Shown here: positions 44,753-53,416 of the stretch, one piece after another
How the letters are laid out: each line of letters begins with the position of its first letter
Numbering within the stretch: the first letter of the stretch is position 1
Assembly: GCF_040459645.1 (NCBI RefSeq)
Contig: NZ_JARVHQ010000001.1
Span: 3,224,001 to 3,288,000, forward strand
Length of the DNA stretch: 64,000 nucleotides
Reading direction: 5' to 3'
From: Bacillus cereus group sp. RP43
GTDB lineage: Bacteria; Bacillota; Bacilli; Bacillales; Bacillaceae_G
Program-made: the position numbers and the translations under genes
Notes under the pieces: model-generated
The model's database searches: none
What the model was told of the DNA's origin: nothing
The model's input: only the letters and a program-made list of their open reading frames with translations

Positions 44753-45913
44753 TTAATACGTAAATGTAATTGTCGCTAACGAATAACCTGTCATTGCACT
44801 ATATGGCGCAACTTGATAAGATACACGCTTTGCACCTTTTGGCCAAGTTATTTCATTTAATACTTTCTTTATATCTTGCATTGTTCCATCCATTGACTGC
44901 TTATATCGTACTTCTACTTTTTCTGGCTTGGAAGCAAATTGTTGCTGTAATTTTTTCTTAAACTCATTGTAATTTTCCGCTCCGTATTGTGCAGACAAGT
45001 ACTTTAAATTTGTTTCTTTTAACATTTGTTCATATGCAGCAGTTTTTGAACTACCAGCTTTTATTTTGTTTGTTAATTCACCAAAGTAACTTGTAGTTGC
45101 TGCTGGATATTTGCTACGATCCCATTCGTGATCTTTACTTAACTGCTCGTCTGACATATTAAAATATGAATATGTCACACGCCCAGCTTTATCCGGAACT
45201 GGATCATCGAATGTAGTATCGAGATGGTACCACTTGTTATCAATGTTCACTAAATTCCATGCGTGAGCTTGTCCATTCCCTGTACCTGTTACAATATGAT
45301 TTTGAATACCTGCTTCTTTTAGTAACTCATATGTTAATAATGTATATCCTTGGCAAACTGCAGAACGATTCGCTAATGCTTCATATGCTGTATACGCTTG
45401 ATAAGACGTATCATAAGATACATGTTTTACAACGTAATCATGAATAGCTTTTACTTTCTCATGTTCATCCATTCCTGGTTGTACAATTGAACCGATAATT
45501 GCTTTCGCCTGAGACTTTACATACTGTGTTTGCTCTTTTGATTCACGGTATTTCACTTGCAGTGTAAACGTATAGTTCCCCGGCAGCCCTTTAATAGAGT
45601 ATTTAGTAGAAGCTACATTATATTTTACATACTCATCTGCATCTACAATTTTATTAAACTCGCCATACAATTGATCCATAATATTTCTAGCATTTCTATC
45701 TTTTGTTTTATATGTGATTGTAATATTTTCTTCTCGATTATCAATCTGTTTTTTTAATTCTTTGCTGAAATCATTTAACAACTTTGCATCTGATTGTGTT
45801 GTCACTGTAGTCGGATTCGTAGCTGCATAAGTTACAGATGACGCGTGTAAACCTCCCATTACTATAGTTGAACAAAGTGCGGCAGCTGTCACATACTTAC
45901 TTGTCTTTCCCAT
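44753..45913 (-). CDS. Secreted transglutaminase-like cysteine protein
   Basis: 386 residues. The signal peptide is visible (MGKTSKYVTAAALCSTIVMG, cleavage near the Ala-Ala at about residue 30). The papain/transglutaminase core has Cys in SAVCQGYTLLTYELLKEAG, His in GQAHAWNLVNI and Asp in YHLDTTFDDP. A C-terminal beta domain follows (KVEVRYKQSMDGTMQDIKKV). It acts outside the cell or at the wall; peptidase rather than cross-linking activity is usual in this kind of Bacillus protein. A 9-bp inverted repeat lies 22 bases upstream of the start codon. Confidence 0.85.
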   Translation of the reverse strand: MGKTSKYVTAAALCSTIVMGGLHASSVTYAATNPTTVTTQSDAKLLNDFSKELKKQIDNREENITITYKTKDRNARNIMDQLYGEFNKIVDADEYVKYNVASTKYSIKGLPGNYTFTLQVKYRESKEQTQYVKSQAKAIIGSIVQPGMDEHEKVKAIHDYVVKHVSYDTSYQAYTAYEALANRSAVCQGYTLLTYELLKEAGIQNHIVTGTGNGQAHAWNLVNIDNKWYHLDTTFDDPVPDKAGRVTYSYFNMSDEQLSKDHEWDRSKYPAATTSYFGELTNKIKAGSSKTAAYEQMLKETNLKYLSAQYGAENYNEFKKKLQQQFASKPEKVEVRYKQSMDGTMQDIKKVLNEITWPKGAKRVSYQVAPYSAMTGYSLATITFTY

Positions 45914-45935
45914 CTCGTCACTCCTTACATTCTAT

Positions 45936-45962
45936 AACTATACGAAAAAGTATCGTATAGTT
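45936..45962. promoter_or_regulatory. Inverted repeat before the transglutaminase-like gene
   Basis: AACTATACG and CGTATAGTT (9 bp, perfect) are spaced by nine bases, just upstream of the ribosome site. It may be an operator or a leader hairpin. Confidence 0.5.
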
Positions 45963-46022
45963 TCAGAGTATACAATACTTTTCAAAATAGGTCATATGAG
46001 ATTATGCATATTTAACATTTTT

Positions 46023-46062
46023 AAAAGGGTTGTTCTTTTAGAAAAAGAACAACCCTTTTTTT
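46023..46062. terminator. Terminator of the ywqG-like gene
   Basis: AAAAGGGTTGTTCTTTT and its complement form a 17-bp stem with a three-base loop, A and T runs on both sides. Confidence 0.92.
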
Positions 46063-46814
46063 TAGCAAGTTTGTAACACACAGCATGTATTTTCAAAATG
46101 GCGATTTTTCAAGTCTTCATTTCCAATACAGAAATAAAGCATCCCTAAATCTCCCCACATCATATTACAATTTTTAGTATCTGAATCAATTTGGAATAAG
46201 AGCATCATTTGCTGCGGATCTATTCCTATATATTCTCCTGTCTCGTATAATACTTCCTCTTGTACAGAGAATGGCTCACCAAACATTTGATGATTATCAT
46301 AGTTGTCTGGAATTAGTTCTTCAAGTAATTGCAAGAAACGATCTGAATCAGCCTCATCTTCAATAAAAAGCTCTGGTAATTTATACGTTAGTTCAAAAGT
46401 AATTGCACACTGGTTATATTTCGCTTGTATTTCATCTGCTCTTCGCAAATGCTCTGCAGGGATATCATAATAAAGTACACGCCCAACCTCGTTTGGATTT
46501 ACATCTTCTCCAAAGTAATTTTCAACGCTAAAGAAATATAACATCCCTGTCTTAGGAAGATTGTGATCCATACCAACGTTTTGTAAATCACTTAAATTAA
46601 ATTGTGCGATAAAATGTAACGGATTTCCTTTATACATTGGATATTCAAATGTATCCGGTAAATCAGGAACTCCCCCCATTTTCGAACTACCTATCGCAAC
46701 CGTTTCTTGCTGCTCGGGCACAACTTTTACACAAGGAAATACAGTATTAATAAGTTCCTCTTTTAAATGTGTCAGTCCATATTTATCAATTAACATTTCA
46801 ATTTGCTGTCTCAT
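46062..46814 (-). CDS. YwqG family protein (DUF1963)
   Basis: 250 residues, cytoplasmic. The DUF1963 signature is clear: SKMGGVPDLPDTFEYPMYKGNPLHFIAQFNLSDL in two pieces, GMLYFFSVENYFGED, and MWGDLGMLYFCI near the end. The fold is known from B. subtilis YwqG but the biochemical role is not. In other genomes members are linked to polymorphic-toxin loci, but no toxin gene is nearby here. Start: ATG after AAGGAG. Confidence 0.85.
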   Translation of the reverse strand: MRQQIEMLIDKYGLTHLKEELINTVFPCVKVVPEQQETVAIGSSKMGGVPDLPDTFEYPMYKGNPLHFIAQFNLSDLQNVGMDHNLPKTGMLYFFSVENYFGEDVNPNEVGRVLYYDIPAEHLRRADEIQAKYNQCAITFELTYKLPELFIEDEADSDRFLQLLEELIPDNYDNHQMFGEPFSVQEEVLYETGEYIGIDPQQMMLLFQIDSDTKNCNMMWGDLGMLYFCIGNEDLKNRHFENTCCVLQTC

Positions 46815-46939
46815 AAATTCTCCTTACATTTACATACTTATTTGTATCATAGCACAAAGATTATACTCCATTCATTGTAAAATCAACAAGCCTTCCAAAA
46901 AACGGGCTTATCCCTCGTACGCGAACAAGTTTAAAAAAG

Positions 46940-46948
46940 CATAGTATA
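46940..46948 (+). promoter_or_regulatory. Possible sigma-K -10 element before the second yjcZ gene
   Basis: CATAGTATA fits CATAnnnTA, 90 bases before the start codon. AACA occurs 12 bases upstream, as in the first yjcZ promoter region, though that spacing is short for a sigma-K -35. Confidence 0.35.
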
Positions 46949-47038
46949 CATTGTTCCTACAAACACGATAGTTCTTTATTTCTTCCAGTACATTTTCCCC
47001 TCGTTCATTTTTATTTTTAATTTAAGGAGGAATTCCAC

Positions 47039-47197
47039 ATGGGTTACGGATATAGTTGCGGCGGTTACGGCGGTGGTTACGGTTACGGCGGTAGTTGTGG
47101 TGGATGTGGTTATGGAGGTTTCGCTTTATTAATCGTTTTATTTATCCTTCTAATCATCATCGGCGCTAGCTGTTGGGGCGGCTTTGTAGGCTGCTAG
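47039..47197 (+). CDS. YjcZ-family sporulation protein, Gly/Tyr/Cys-rich
   Basis: 52 residues; the ATG at 47039 follows AAGGAGG. The first half is a Gly-Tyr repeat of the type [11 protein letters not shown] with four Cys, the second half one membrane span ([18 protein letters not shown]) and a short WGGFVGC end. This is the longer form of the YjcZ sporulation peptides. It probably sits in a spore membrane or coat layer. A hairpin terminator follows. Confidence 0.87.
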   Translation: MGYGYSCGGYGGGYGYGGSCGGCGYGGFALLIVLFILLIIIGASCWGGFVGC

Positions 47198-47216
47198 TAA
47201 ACTTAAAAACTATTGT

Positions 47217-47247
47217 AAAAAAGCACGTACAATACGTGCTTTTTTTC
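47217..47247 (+). terminator. Terminator of the second yjcZ gene
   Basis: AAAAGCACGTA and TACGTGCTTTT pair around three bases, followed by T. It lies just before the patatin gene start. Confidence 0.9.
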
Positions 47248-47279
47248 CATTTTCATTTTTTAGAAAGGAAGTATGTTCA

Positions 47280-48245
47280 ATGAAAATTGATGGTGTTTTT
47301 GAAGGAGGCGGTGTACGCGGAATTGCGCATGTGGGGGCAATTTGCGCGTTAGCCGAAAAAGGATATGAATGGGAGCGCGTAGCTGGAACATCAGCTGGTT
47401 CAATTATCGCAGCGCTTTTAGCAGCTGGATATTCTTGTTCCGAATTAAAAACAATAATAACCGACATTGATTATAATAAATTTATGAAGAAAACTTTTCT
47501 TGATAGAATCCCGTTTATCGGTAAAGGAATAAGTGCATGGTCTACTCTAGGTATTTATTCCAATGTATTTATAGAAGAATGGCTTGAAGAATTACTGCGA
47601 AAAAAGGGCGTTCACTTATTTACAGATTTACCTGATTTAAACAAACTCAAAATTATCGCTTCTGATATAAGCAACGGTAAAATGGTTGTCTTCCCCGATG
47701 ACTTACCAAGCTACGGATTTTTAAATTATCGCTTCTCAATCGCTAAAGCAGTAAGAATGAGTAGTACAATCCCTTTCTTCTTTGAGCCAGTAAAATGGAG
47801 AACACCAAAATGGAAGCAGCCTTGTTATATGGTTGATGGCGGGATTTTAAGCAATTATCCCATTTGGATTTTCGACTCCCCTACCTCTCCTCGCTGGCCG
47901 ACTTTTGGATTTCATTTTGTAAAAGATGAAATCCAAGCTGATCCTGCCCATTATAAAGAACCTATTTCCATGTTCAAAGGACTATTTAAAACAATGATGC
48001 AAGCTCATGATTTACGGCATTTAGATAAAGAATCAAAAGCAAGAACAATTACTATTCCTACAGGGACGATTACAAGTACAAATTTTGAGTTAACGAAAGA
48101 AGAAAAAGAATGGCTGTACAATTCTGGTTATAACTCCGCAAATAAGTTTTTACAATCTTGGAACTTCAGACAATATGTTGATGAATATAGAAATGGAAAT
48201 CAAGATCGCAAAACCAATCGATTTTTCCGTCAACTTGACTCATAA
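47280..48245 (+). CDS. Patatin-like phospholipase
   Basis: 321 residues. The oxyanion hole FEGGGVRGIAHVGA, the nucleophile elbow AGTSAGSIIAAL and the Asp of the catalytic dyad in MVDGGILSNYP are all present, so the Ser-Asp dyad is complete. There is no signal peptide. It is predicted to hydrolyse phospholipids or other acyl esters in the cytoplasm or at the inner membrane face. It resembles Bacillus YqhO-like members. Confidence 0.9.
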   Translation: MKIDGVFEGGGVRGIAHVGAICALAEKGYEWERVAGTSAGSIIAALLAAGYSCSELKTIITDIDYNKFMKKTFLDRIPFIGKGISAWSTLGIYSNVFIEEWLEELLRKKGVHLFTDLPDLNKLKIIASDISNGKMVVFPDDLPSYGFLNYRFSIAKAVRMSSTIPFFFEPVKWRTPKWKQPCYMVDGGILSNYPIWIFDSPTSPRWPTFGFHFVKDEIQADPAHYKEPISMFKGLFKTMMQAHDLRHLDKESKARTITIPTGTITSTNFELTKEEKEWLYNSGYNSANKFLQSWNFRQYVDEYRNGNQDRKTNRFFRQLDS

Positions 48246-48286
48246 TACTTTTATTTTCATACGAGAAGACTTGACGCTTTAATAGT

Positions 48287-48326
48287 AAATAAGCCTAGTA
48301 ATTTCATATATTACTAGGCTTATTTA
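48287..48326. terminator. Bidirectional terminator between patatin and the 55-residue gene
   Basis: AAATAAGCCTAGTAAT and its exact complement (16 bp) pair around a 7-base loop. Confidence 0.9.
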
Positions 48327-48350
48327 TCTCCTACGTACCACACACATTGC

Positions 48351-48518
48351 TTAAGGATAAGTTAACCCTTCAGCTTCTTCCGCGGTAATTACTATGTAAC
48401 GGTTTCCCGTTCTTAATCCTAACAGTTCTGCTTTTTCAATTGCATCCTGTTTTGTTTCCGCATAAGCAGCTAAATATTTATCTCCATCAATCATTTGGCA
48501 AATCACATATTGTTTCAT
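48351..48518 (-). CDS. Small protein of 55 residues, unknown function
   Basis: The ATG at 48518 follows AAAAGGAG. The product begins MKQYVICQMIDGDKYLAAY, continues with a charged helix (ETKQDAIEKAELLGL) and ends with a strand (GNRYIVITAEEAEGL). It is a compact beta-alpha-beta small protein, cytoplasmic. The gene lies 12 bases after the stop of the MocR gene on the same strand and before a strong terminator, so it is the second gene of that transcript. Confidence 0.7.
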   Translation of the reverse strand: MKQYVICQMIDGDKYLAAYAETKQDAIEKAELLGLRTGNRYIVITAEEAEGLTYP

Positions 48519-48530
48519 GTTTTTCTCCTT

Positions 48531-49973
48531 TTACCCTTTAATTAATTGCGCGATTTTTTTTATTCCAACTTCAATTTCTTCTACAGTTGCATAGGAATAA
48601 GAAAGACGTAAAAATTGGTTAGCACTTCTATCATACAAAGTGCCTGGGTTTAACAACACCTTTTCTTGTAAAGCTTTGTCAAATAAACTACGATTCGAAA
48701 TTGGTAGATTTATATGTAGCCAAATATAAAAGCTTCCTACTGGCTCATGCCAAGTTGCAATGCCACTACAATACTTTTCTAACATACTTATCATAAAATC
48801 TCTACGTTTTTTCAATTCACTTCTTACAAACTGTAAATGTTCATCATACAATCCATTTTCAAACCACTCCGCTGCAATCTGCTGGGATATAGAACTTGAA
48901 CCATAATCAGTTTGCATTTTTATATCTGCTAATCTTTGAATAACTGATTCTGATCCAACAACCCATCCAATTCTTAAACCAGGACTAATGACTTTGGACA
49001 TACTTCCAATATGTAGCACGATCCCATTTTTATCATATGCCTTTAAAGGCTTTGAAACTGGTGCATCGAACCATAAATCTTGATATACCGCGTCCTCAAT
49101 AATAGGTAATCCAATTTCATTACATATCTCCATCACTTCTTCCCTCTTCTTAGCGTTCATACTAAAATTGGTCGGATTATGAAAAGATGGGATTGTATAT
49201 AAGATAGATGCGTTAAATTGTTTCTTATATTTTGTGATATAGGAAGTATTTATACCATTCTCATTCATTGGTATTCCAATCAAGCGCATTCCTGCTGATT
49301 GAAATACATTGAGCGAATATAAATATGATGGTTTTTCTAATAAAATTGACGCTCCTTTCGGAAGAAGCCCCATAGAAATAAGTTGCAGTGCTTGGATTGC
49401 TCCCGAAACAATTAAAATAGAGTCAGGAGATACATATACCCCGTGCCCTTTTAAATATTCCGCAATTTTTTCTCTTAAATGGAGATTTCCTTTCGGTTCC
49501 TCATACCCAAGTGTAACACTTGATTGTAAAATTTTACTAATAACAACCTTCATCTTTTTCTCAGGCAAGAGACTCGGTGAAAGTTCACCTGTTCCTAATC
49601 GAATTACATTGGGAGCAAATTCTGCTTGATTAATCTCTTGTACAGCAGGAAGATTCGGATAATGAAGTCCCGTTTCTACATAAGACTGCCAGTTTGGAGG
49701 CGGGGCATATGTAGAAGTACTCTCACTATTATTTATAACAATTGTTCCCTTCCGGCCATTCCCCTCAATATACCCTTTTGCTACTAATTCATCGAAAGCC
49801 ATTACAATTGTACTTCGATTCACTTCAAACGTATGCGCCAAATCTCTTTGTGAAGGTAATTTAGTTCCAACTGTCCATTCCCCATTAATAATTCTTTCTT
49901 TTATATAAGATTCTATTTGTTTATATAAAGGAATAGACGAAGACATATTAGGTTTCCAAACGAGCCTTTCCAT
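48531..49973 (-). CDS. MocR/PdxR-type regulator (GntR HTH plus aminotransferase domain)
   Basis: 480 residues. The N-terminal GntR winged helix contains WTVGTKLPSQRDLAHTFEVNRST and FDELVAKGYIEG. The remainder is a fold-type I aminotransferase with the PLP-lysine in GSMSKVISPGLRIGWVVG and an IPSFHNPTNF segment. It is a PLP-sensing transcription factor rather than an enzyme. It is divergent from a LysE-type exporter gene, with repeated ATGGTTGG sites between them, so control of that exporter is likely. Start: ATG after GAGGTGA. Confidence 0.88.
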   Translation of the reverse strand: MERLVWKPNMSSSIPLYKQIESYIKERIINGEWTVGTKLPSQRDLAHTFEVNRSTIVMAFDELVAKGYIEGNGRKGTIVINNSESTSTYAPPPNWQSYVETGLHYPNLPAVQEINQAEFAPNVIRLGTGELSPSLLPEKKMKVVISKILQSSVTLGYEEPKGNLHLREKIAEYLKGHGVYVSPDSILIVSGAIQALQLISMGLLPKGASILLEKPSYLYSLNVFQSAGMRLIGIPMNENGINTSYITKYKKQFNASILYTIPSFHNPTNFSMNAKKREEVMEICNEIGLPIIEDAVYQDLWFDAPVSKPLKAYDKNGIVLHIGSMSKVISPGLRIGWVVGSESVIQRLADIKMQTDYGSSSISQQIAAEWFENGLYDEHLQFVRSELKKRRDFMISMLEKYCSGIATWHEPVGSFYIWLHINLPISNRSLFDKALQEKVLLNPGTLYDRSANQFLRLSYSYATVEEIEVGIKKIAQLIKG

Positions 49974-49993
49974 TATCTCACCTCACATATTTT

Positions 49994-50029
49994 ATGGTTG
50001 GTAACCTATCCAACCATATGGATGGATAC
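49994..50029. promoter_or_regulatory. Candidate MocR operator with three ATGGwTGG half-sites
   Basis: ATGGTTGG (49994-50001) and its complement CCAACCAT (50010-50017) form an inverted repeat. A third near copy, ATGGATGG, begins at 50017-50018. They lie between the divergent mocR and lysE start codons. Confidence 0.6.
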
Positions 50030-50095
50030 AAATTTTCATTTCTTCTATACAATATAGACTATCATAATTAATCAAATTAAGTAGGAGGTAATCTG

Positions 50096-50713
50096 ATGAG
50101 TGAAGCAATTATTCACGGTATCATCCTTGCATTTGGTCTTATCATTCCATTAGGTGTCCAAAATGTTTTCGTCTTTAACCAAGGCGCTAGTCAACCAAAT
50201 ATTTGGCGAGCTACTCCTGTAGTCTTGACTGCATCTATATGTGATACATTATTAATATTAATTGCTGTACAAGGTGTCTCCCTTGTCCTTTTGACTTTCT
50301 CTTGGTTAACAACCACCTTGTATATGATTGGATTTTTCTTTCTTATGTATATGGGTTGGGTTATTTGGAGAAGCGATCCTTCAAATGATGTAAAACAAGA
50401 AAAAAGCATGCCTTTAAAAAATCAAATTATTTTCGCCGCATCAGTTTCATTACTAAATCCACACGCAATTTTAGACACAATTGGTGTAATCGGAACAAAC
50501 TCTATACAGTACATAGGAAGTGAGAAATGGGCTTTCACTTTTGCAACAATTATAGTTTCTTGGATTTGGTTTATTAGTTTAGCTTTTGCTGGAAAATTTC
50601 TAAAAGGATTTGACTCGACAGGAAAAACGATTATAGTATTAAATAAATTTTCAGGGCTAATCATATGGGGAGTCGCACTTTATATGTTAAAACAAGTTAT
50701 TTTTCCTAACTAA
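50096..50713 (+). CDS. LysE/ArgO-family amino acid exporter
   Basis: 205 residues, six membrane helices. The beginning carries the LysE signature GLIIPLGVQNVFVFNQGAS, and NPHAILDTIGVIG is the second conserved part; both are usual for the basic-amino-acid exporters LysE/ArgO/YggA. It exports Lys/Arg-like or other amino acids. The ATG follows AGGAGG. The divergent MocR regulator is its likely controller. Confidence 0.88.
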   Translation: MSEAIIHGIILAFGLIIPLGVQNVFVFNQGASQPNIWRATPVVLTASICDTLLILIAVQGVSLVLLTFSWLTTTLYMIGFFFLMYMGWVIWRSDPSNDVKQEKSMPLKNQIIFAASVSLLNPHAILDTIGVIGTNSIQYIGSEKWAFTFATIIVSWIWFISLAFAGKFLKGFDSTGKTIIVLNKFSGLIIWGVALYMLKQVIFPN

Positions 50714-50715
50714 TT

Positions 50716-50758
50716 AAAGAGAATTGCATGTTATGTAATTAGCATGCAATTCTCTTTC
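50716..50758. terminator. Bidirectional terminator after lysE
   Basis: AAAGAGAATTGCATG and CATGCAATTCTCTTT (15 bp) enclose a 12-base loop, between convergent genes. Confidence 0.88.
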
Positions 50759-50761
50759 GCA

Positions 50762-52015
50762 TTATGAAGTTGGTTCCGGTTTCTGTTTTAACATCATTTT
50801 ATCTTTTGCTGGTTTAATCCAAATAATTGCTATGACAGCACCAATAGCAGCGAAGATGCTTGTTAAATAAAACACTTCATGGTCTGCCCCTTTCATAAAA
50901 AAAGAATACAGGGGTGGTCCAGCTGCTACACCGATAAATCGCATTGAACTATAAAATGACGTAACTGTCCCCCTCTGCTCTTTTTCAACCCCTTGTGTAA
51001 TAAGAGCATCTAAACACGGTAACGCAATACCAATTCCTATCCCCATAATAACGAGGCAAAGAAGTAGCAAATAGATTCCTTTTAGGAATAAAGGTAAGAA
51101 GACAGATGCAGCAGCCAGTAAAAATCCAATATAAATACACTTTTTCATAATATCTTGTTTATCTCCAATTTTTTTACCAGCCATATATGAGCTAAGTGAT
51201 AGTACAAGCAAAGGAATAGCAAGTACACACCCTTTCCATATACCATGAATGTCGTACTTCGACTCCAGTATAGTTGACAGATAAAAAAGTATTCCGAATA
51301 AAATAAGCATAATAATTGCACCTAGTATAAAAATGGCAATTAACCATCTTCCCTTTTCTCGAAACGTAGAGATAATAGATTGAATAAATTCTTTAAGTGG
51401 TGGGACTTCTTCTTCTTGTTTCTTCGCCTTTACTAGTACCAGTAGTAAAACAATCGATATTGCACATAAAACTGGAATCGCCCAAAAAGGTAAGAACCAT
51501 ACAATAGCTGCAAGAGCTGATCCTAATATGGGACTCAATACTTTTCCAAATGTATTTGACGTCTCAATAATTCCTAAACCTGCACTAACCTGTTTTTCAT
51601 CTTTGTATAAATCACCGACACATGGTATGACAACTGGCATAGCACCAGCAGCACCTATCCCTTGAATTGCTCTTCCGATAAGAATCCAAACATAAGGGTT
51701 ATCAACTTTCCATGATACCCAGCCCGTTATCGCTCCTCCAATAGCTGCAATTAATAAACTTGGAACCATTACCATCTTTCGTCCCCATCTATCTGATAAA
51801 TAACCAGCAATCGGTATAAGTATAATTGCAATGATAGAATAAATTGTAATTATCATGGATACTTGGAAAGATGAAATATGTAATTTCTTTTCAATCGTTG
51901 GCAGGATTGGAATAAGCATTGAATTACCTAGCGTCATAACAAGTGGAACTGATGCAAGTGCAATTAAACAACAGTTTTCTTTTTTTAACATGTTGATTTC
52001 GGAACCTTTCATCAT
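50762..52015 (-). CDS. MFS multidrug/siderophore-type exporter
   Basis: 417 residues, 12 helices. Motif A is AGYLSDRWGRKMVMVPSL and a motif-C-like stretch is present at IIETSNTFGKVLSPILG, so it is a proton antiporter of the DHA1 group. Its start resembles the Bacillus YmfD bacillibactin-exporter subgroup (LVMTLGNSMLIPILPTIE). It lies on the same strand after the asb operon and the SASP gene, so petrobactin-related export can be imagined, but the known petrobactin exporter of B. anthracis (ApeX) is an RND protein. Its ribosome site is weak and a strong hairpin stands 16 bases before the start. Confidence 0.82.
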   Translation of the reverse strand: MMKGSEINMLKKENCCLIALASVPLVMTLGNSMLIPILPTIEKKLHISSFQVSMIITIYSIIAIILIPIAGYLSDRWGRKMVMVPSLLIAAIGGAITGWVSWKVDNPYVWILIGRAIQGIGAAGAMPVVIPCVGDLYKDEKQVSAGLGIIETSNTFGKVLSPILGSALAAIVWFLPFWAIPVLCAISIVLLLVLVKAKKQEEEVPPLKEFIQSIISTFREKGRWLIAIFILGAIIMLILFGILFYLSTILESKYDIHGIWKGCVLAIPLLVLSLSSYMAGKKIGDKQDIMKKCIYIGFLLAAASVFLPLFLKGIYLLLLCLVIMGIGIGIALPCLDALITQGVEKEQRGTVTSFYSSMRFIGVAAGPPLYSFFMKGADHEVFYLTSIFAAIGAVIAIIWIKPAKDKMMLKQKPEPTS

Positions 52016-52031
52016 ATATTTCTTACCATAT

Positions 52032-52075
52032 AATAGCCCTGCTGGAAATTATGTTTACATTCCACCAGGGCTATT
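52032..52075 (-). promoter_or_regulatory. Stem-loop in the leader just before the MFS gene
   Basis: AATAGCCCTGCTGGAA (52032-52047) and TTCCACCAGGGCTATT (52060-52075) pair in 15 of 16 positions with a 12-base loop. There is no T tail on the minus strand; the start codon is 16 bases further on. Confidence 0.6.
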
Positions 52076-52183
52076 GCATCTTTACTACATTCCATTTACA
52101 ACAAAAGAAATTGGATAAAATATAGCATTACTTCTATTCTTTGAATCCTGTTCACAATATATCCATACCAATTAATTGAAAAT

Positions 52184-52212
52184 AAAAAAGAAAGGAAGAA
52201 TCCTTCCTTTCT
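52184..52212 (-). terminator. Terminator of the SASP gene
   Basis: On the minus strand GAAAGGAAG and CTTCCTTTC pair and are followed by T6. Confidence 0.85.
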
Positions 52213-52229
52213 CCTATAACCTTCTACAT

Positions 52230-52436
52230 TTAGCGAGTATATCCGCCACCAAGCTGTTGTTCTGCCATCGCTACAAGGCGTTTTGTAATTTCACCGCCTA
52301 CAGAACCGTTTGCACGTGAAGAAGTATCAGCTCCAAGCTGTACACCAAACTCTTGTGCAATTTCATATTTCATTTGATCTAGAGCTGCTTGTGCTCCATG
52401 TGATGCTAATTGATTAGCGTTACGATTTCTAGCCAT
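52230..52436 (-). CDS. Alpha/beta-type small acid-soluble spore protein
   Basis: 68 residues. The conserved core is complete: [20 protein letters not shown] with the GPR protease site in EIAQEFGV, and [22 protein letters not shown]. The N-terminus ([15 protein letters not shown]) is a little shorter than usual. It coats and protects spore DNA and is degraded on germination. AAGGAGG lies before the ATG. It is a separate unit between asb and the MFS gene. Confidence 0.96.
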   Translation of the reverse strand: MARNRNANQLASHGAQAALDQMKYEIAQEFGVQLGADTSSRANGSVGGEITKRLVAMAEQQLGGGYTR

Positions 52437-52515
52437 TACCGATCACCTCCTTATATATATTAAATTGTATCAAATCCGAAATTAAATACATGGTAATTTT
52501 TGGTTATTACTAAAA

Positions 52516-52548
52516 TAAAAAAAAGAGTCTTCTAAATGAGACTCTTTC
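52516..52548 (-). terminator. Terminator of the asb operon
   Basis: AAAGAGTCT and AGACTCTTT pair, followed on the minus strand by T-rich sequence, right after asbF. Confidence 0.85.
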
Positions 52549-52559
52549 ATCATTTCACC

Positions 52560-53402
52560 TTATAAAGTTACTACTTCTAATTTTCTATTTGTTAATGCTC
52601 TCATTTCTTCTTTCAATATATCTTTCGCATTATGCCCAAACCATTCAAGCGAAGCAAAATGATCAGTATTGCTCACTTCCCGGATGATTTCATCATAGTT
52701 TACAATACCTTCAAATAATGGAACCATTCCTATACGACTTCCAGCAGCCGCATATACATTATTTGGTTCAAACACGTGTAAATACTCCGCTGATGATATA
52801 TTTTTAAAATGGTAATGTTGTATCCACGGCTTTAGTCGCTGAAAACTATCTACAGGGTCTGCACCAGACTCCCATATATGAAGAAAATCAAGATTTATTT
52901 TTAAATATGGATGATTTACTTCTTCTAACAATTTCAAAGTAGACGGCAAAGTATCCGTTAACGTATTTGGATGCGTTTCTAATAGTATATACATATTGTA
53001 CTGAGCAAATAGATCACAAATCATGCGAATTCGCTTCACATACTCTTTTCTCTCTTGTTCCGAGAAATCCTCACTACCTTTTTGCCCGGCAAATGTACGA
53101 ATTTTATTTGTATTAAACCAATTAGCTAGTGTTACCAGCTGTTCACATTTTTCCATCGTTTTTTGAAAATCTGCTGATAATGATATGTCCAAGTAATCAC
53201 TTATCATCGTGACCTCTAAATTTTTATCCTTTAAATAATCTATTTCTCGTTCTGTCGTTTCACGCTCTTGCATATATAAATTTTGTGCATGAGTCCCCCA
53301 CAACTCAATTCCTTCAAAACCGTTTTCATATGCAAATTGAACAATATCAGTAAATGAAATTAGTTGATGGCGAAATGAAATTGTACATAGCGAATATTTC
53401 AT
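52560..53402 (-). CDS. asbF: AsbF, 3-dehydroshikimate dehydratase
   Basis: 280 residues, TIM-barrel of the xylose-isomerase-like family. It converts 3-dehydroshikimate to 3,4-dihydroxybenzoate, the catechol of petrobactin. The divalent-metal ligands known for AsbF fall at the right places: Glu142 in LLETHPN, Asp172 in NLDFLH, His198 in HYHFKN and Glu253 in SLEWFG, and His144 is in the same motif. It is the last gene of the operon, 14 bases after asbE. Nearly identical to my memory of the B. anthracis enzyme. Confidence 0.97.
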   Translation of the reverse strand: MKYSLCTISFRHQLISFTDIVQFAYENGFEGIELWGTHAQNLYMQERETTEREIDYLKDKNLEVTMISDYLDISLSADFQKTMEKCEQLVTLANWFNTNKIRTFAGQKGSEDFSEQERKEYVKRIRMICDLFAQYNMYILLETHPNTLTDTLPSTLKLLEEVNHPYLKINLDFLHIWESGADPVDSFQRLKPWIQHYHFKNISSAEYLHVFEPNNVYAAAGSRIGMVPLFEGIVNYDEIIREVSNTDHFASLEWFGHNAKDILKEEMRALTNRKLEVVTL

Positions 53403-53416
53403 AGGTTTGAACTCCC

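Noticed and set aside
50762..52015. Calling the MFS gene the petrobactin exporter
   Set aside because: It is not in the asb transcript, has its own leader and no Fur box, and the known petrobactin exporter is of the RND type.
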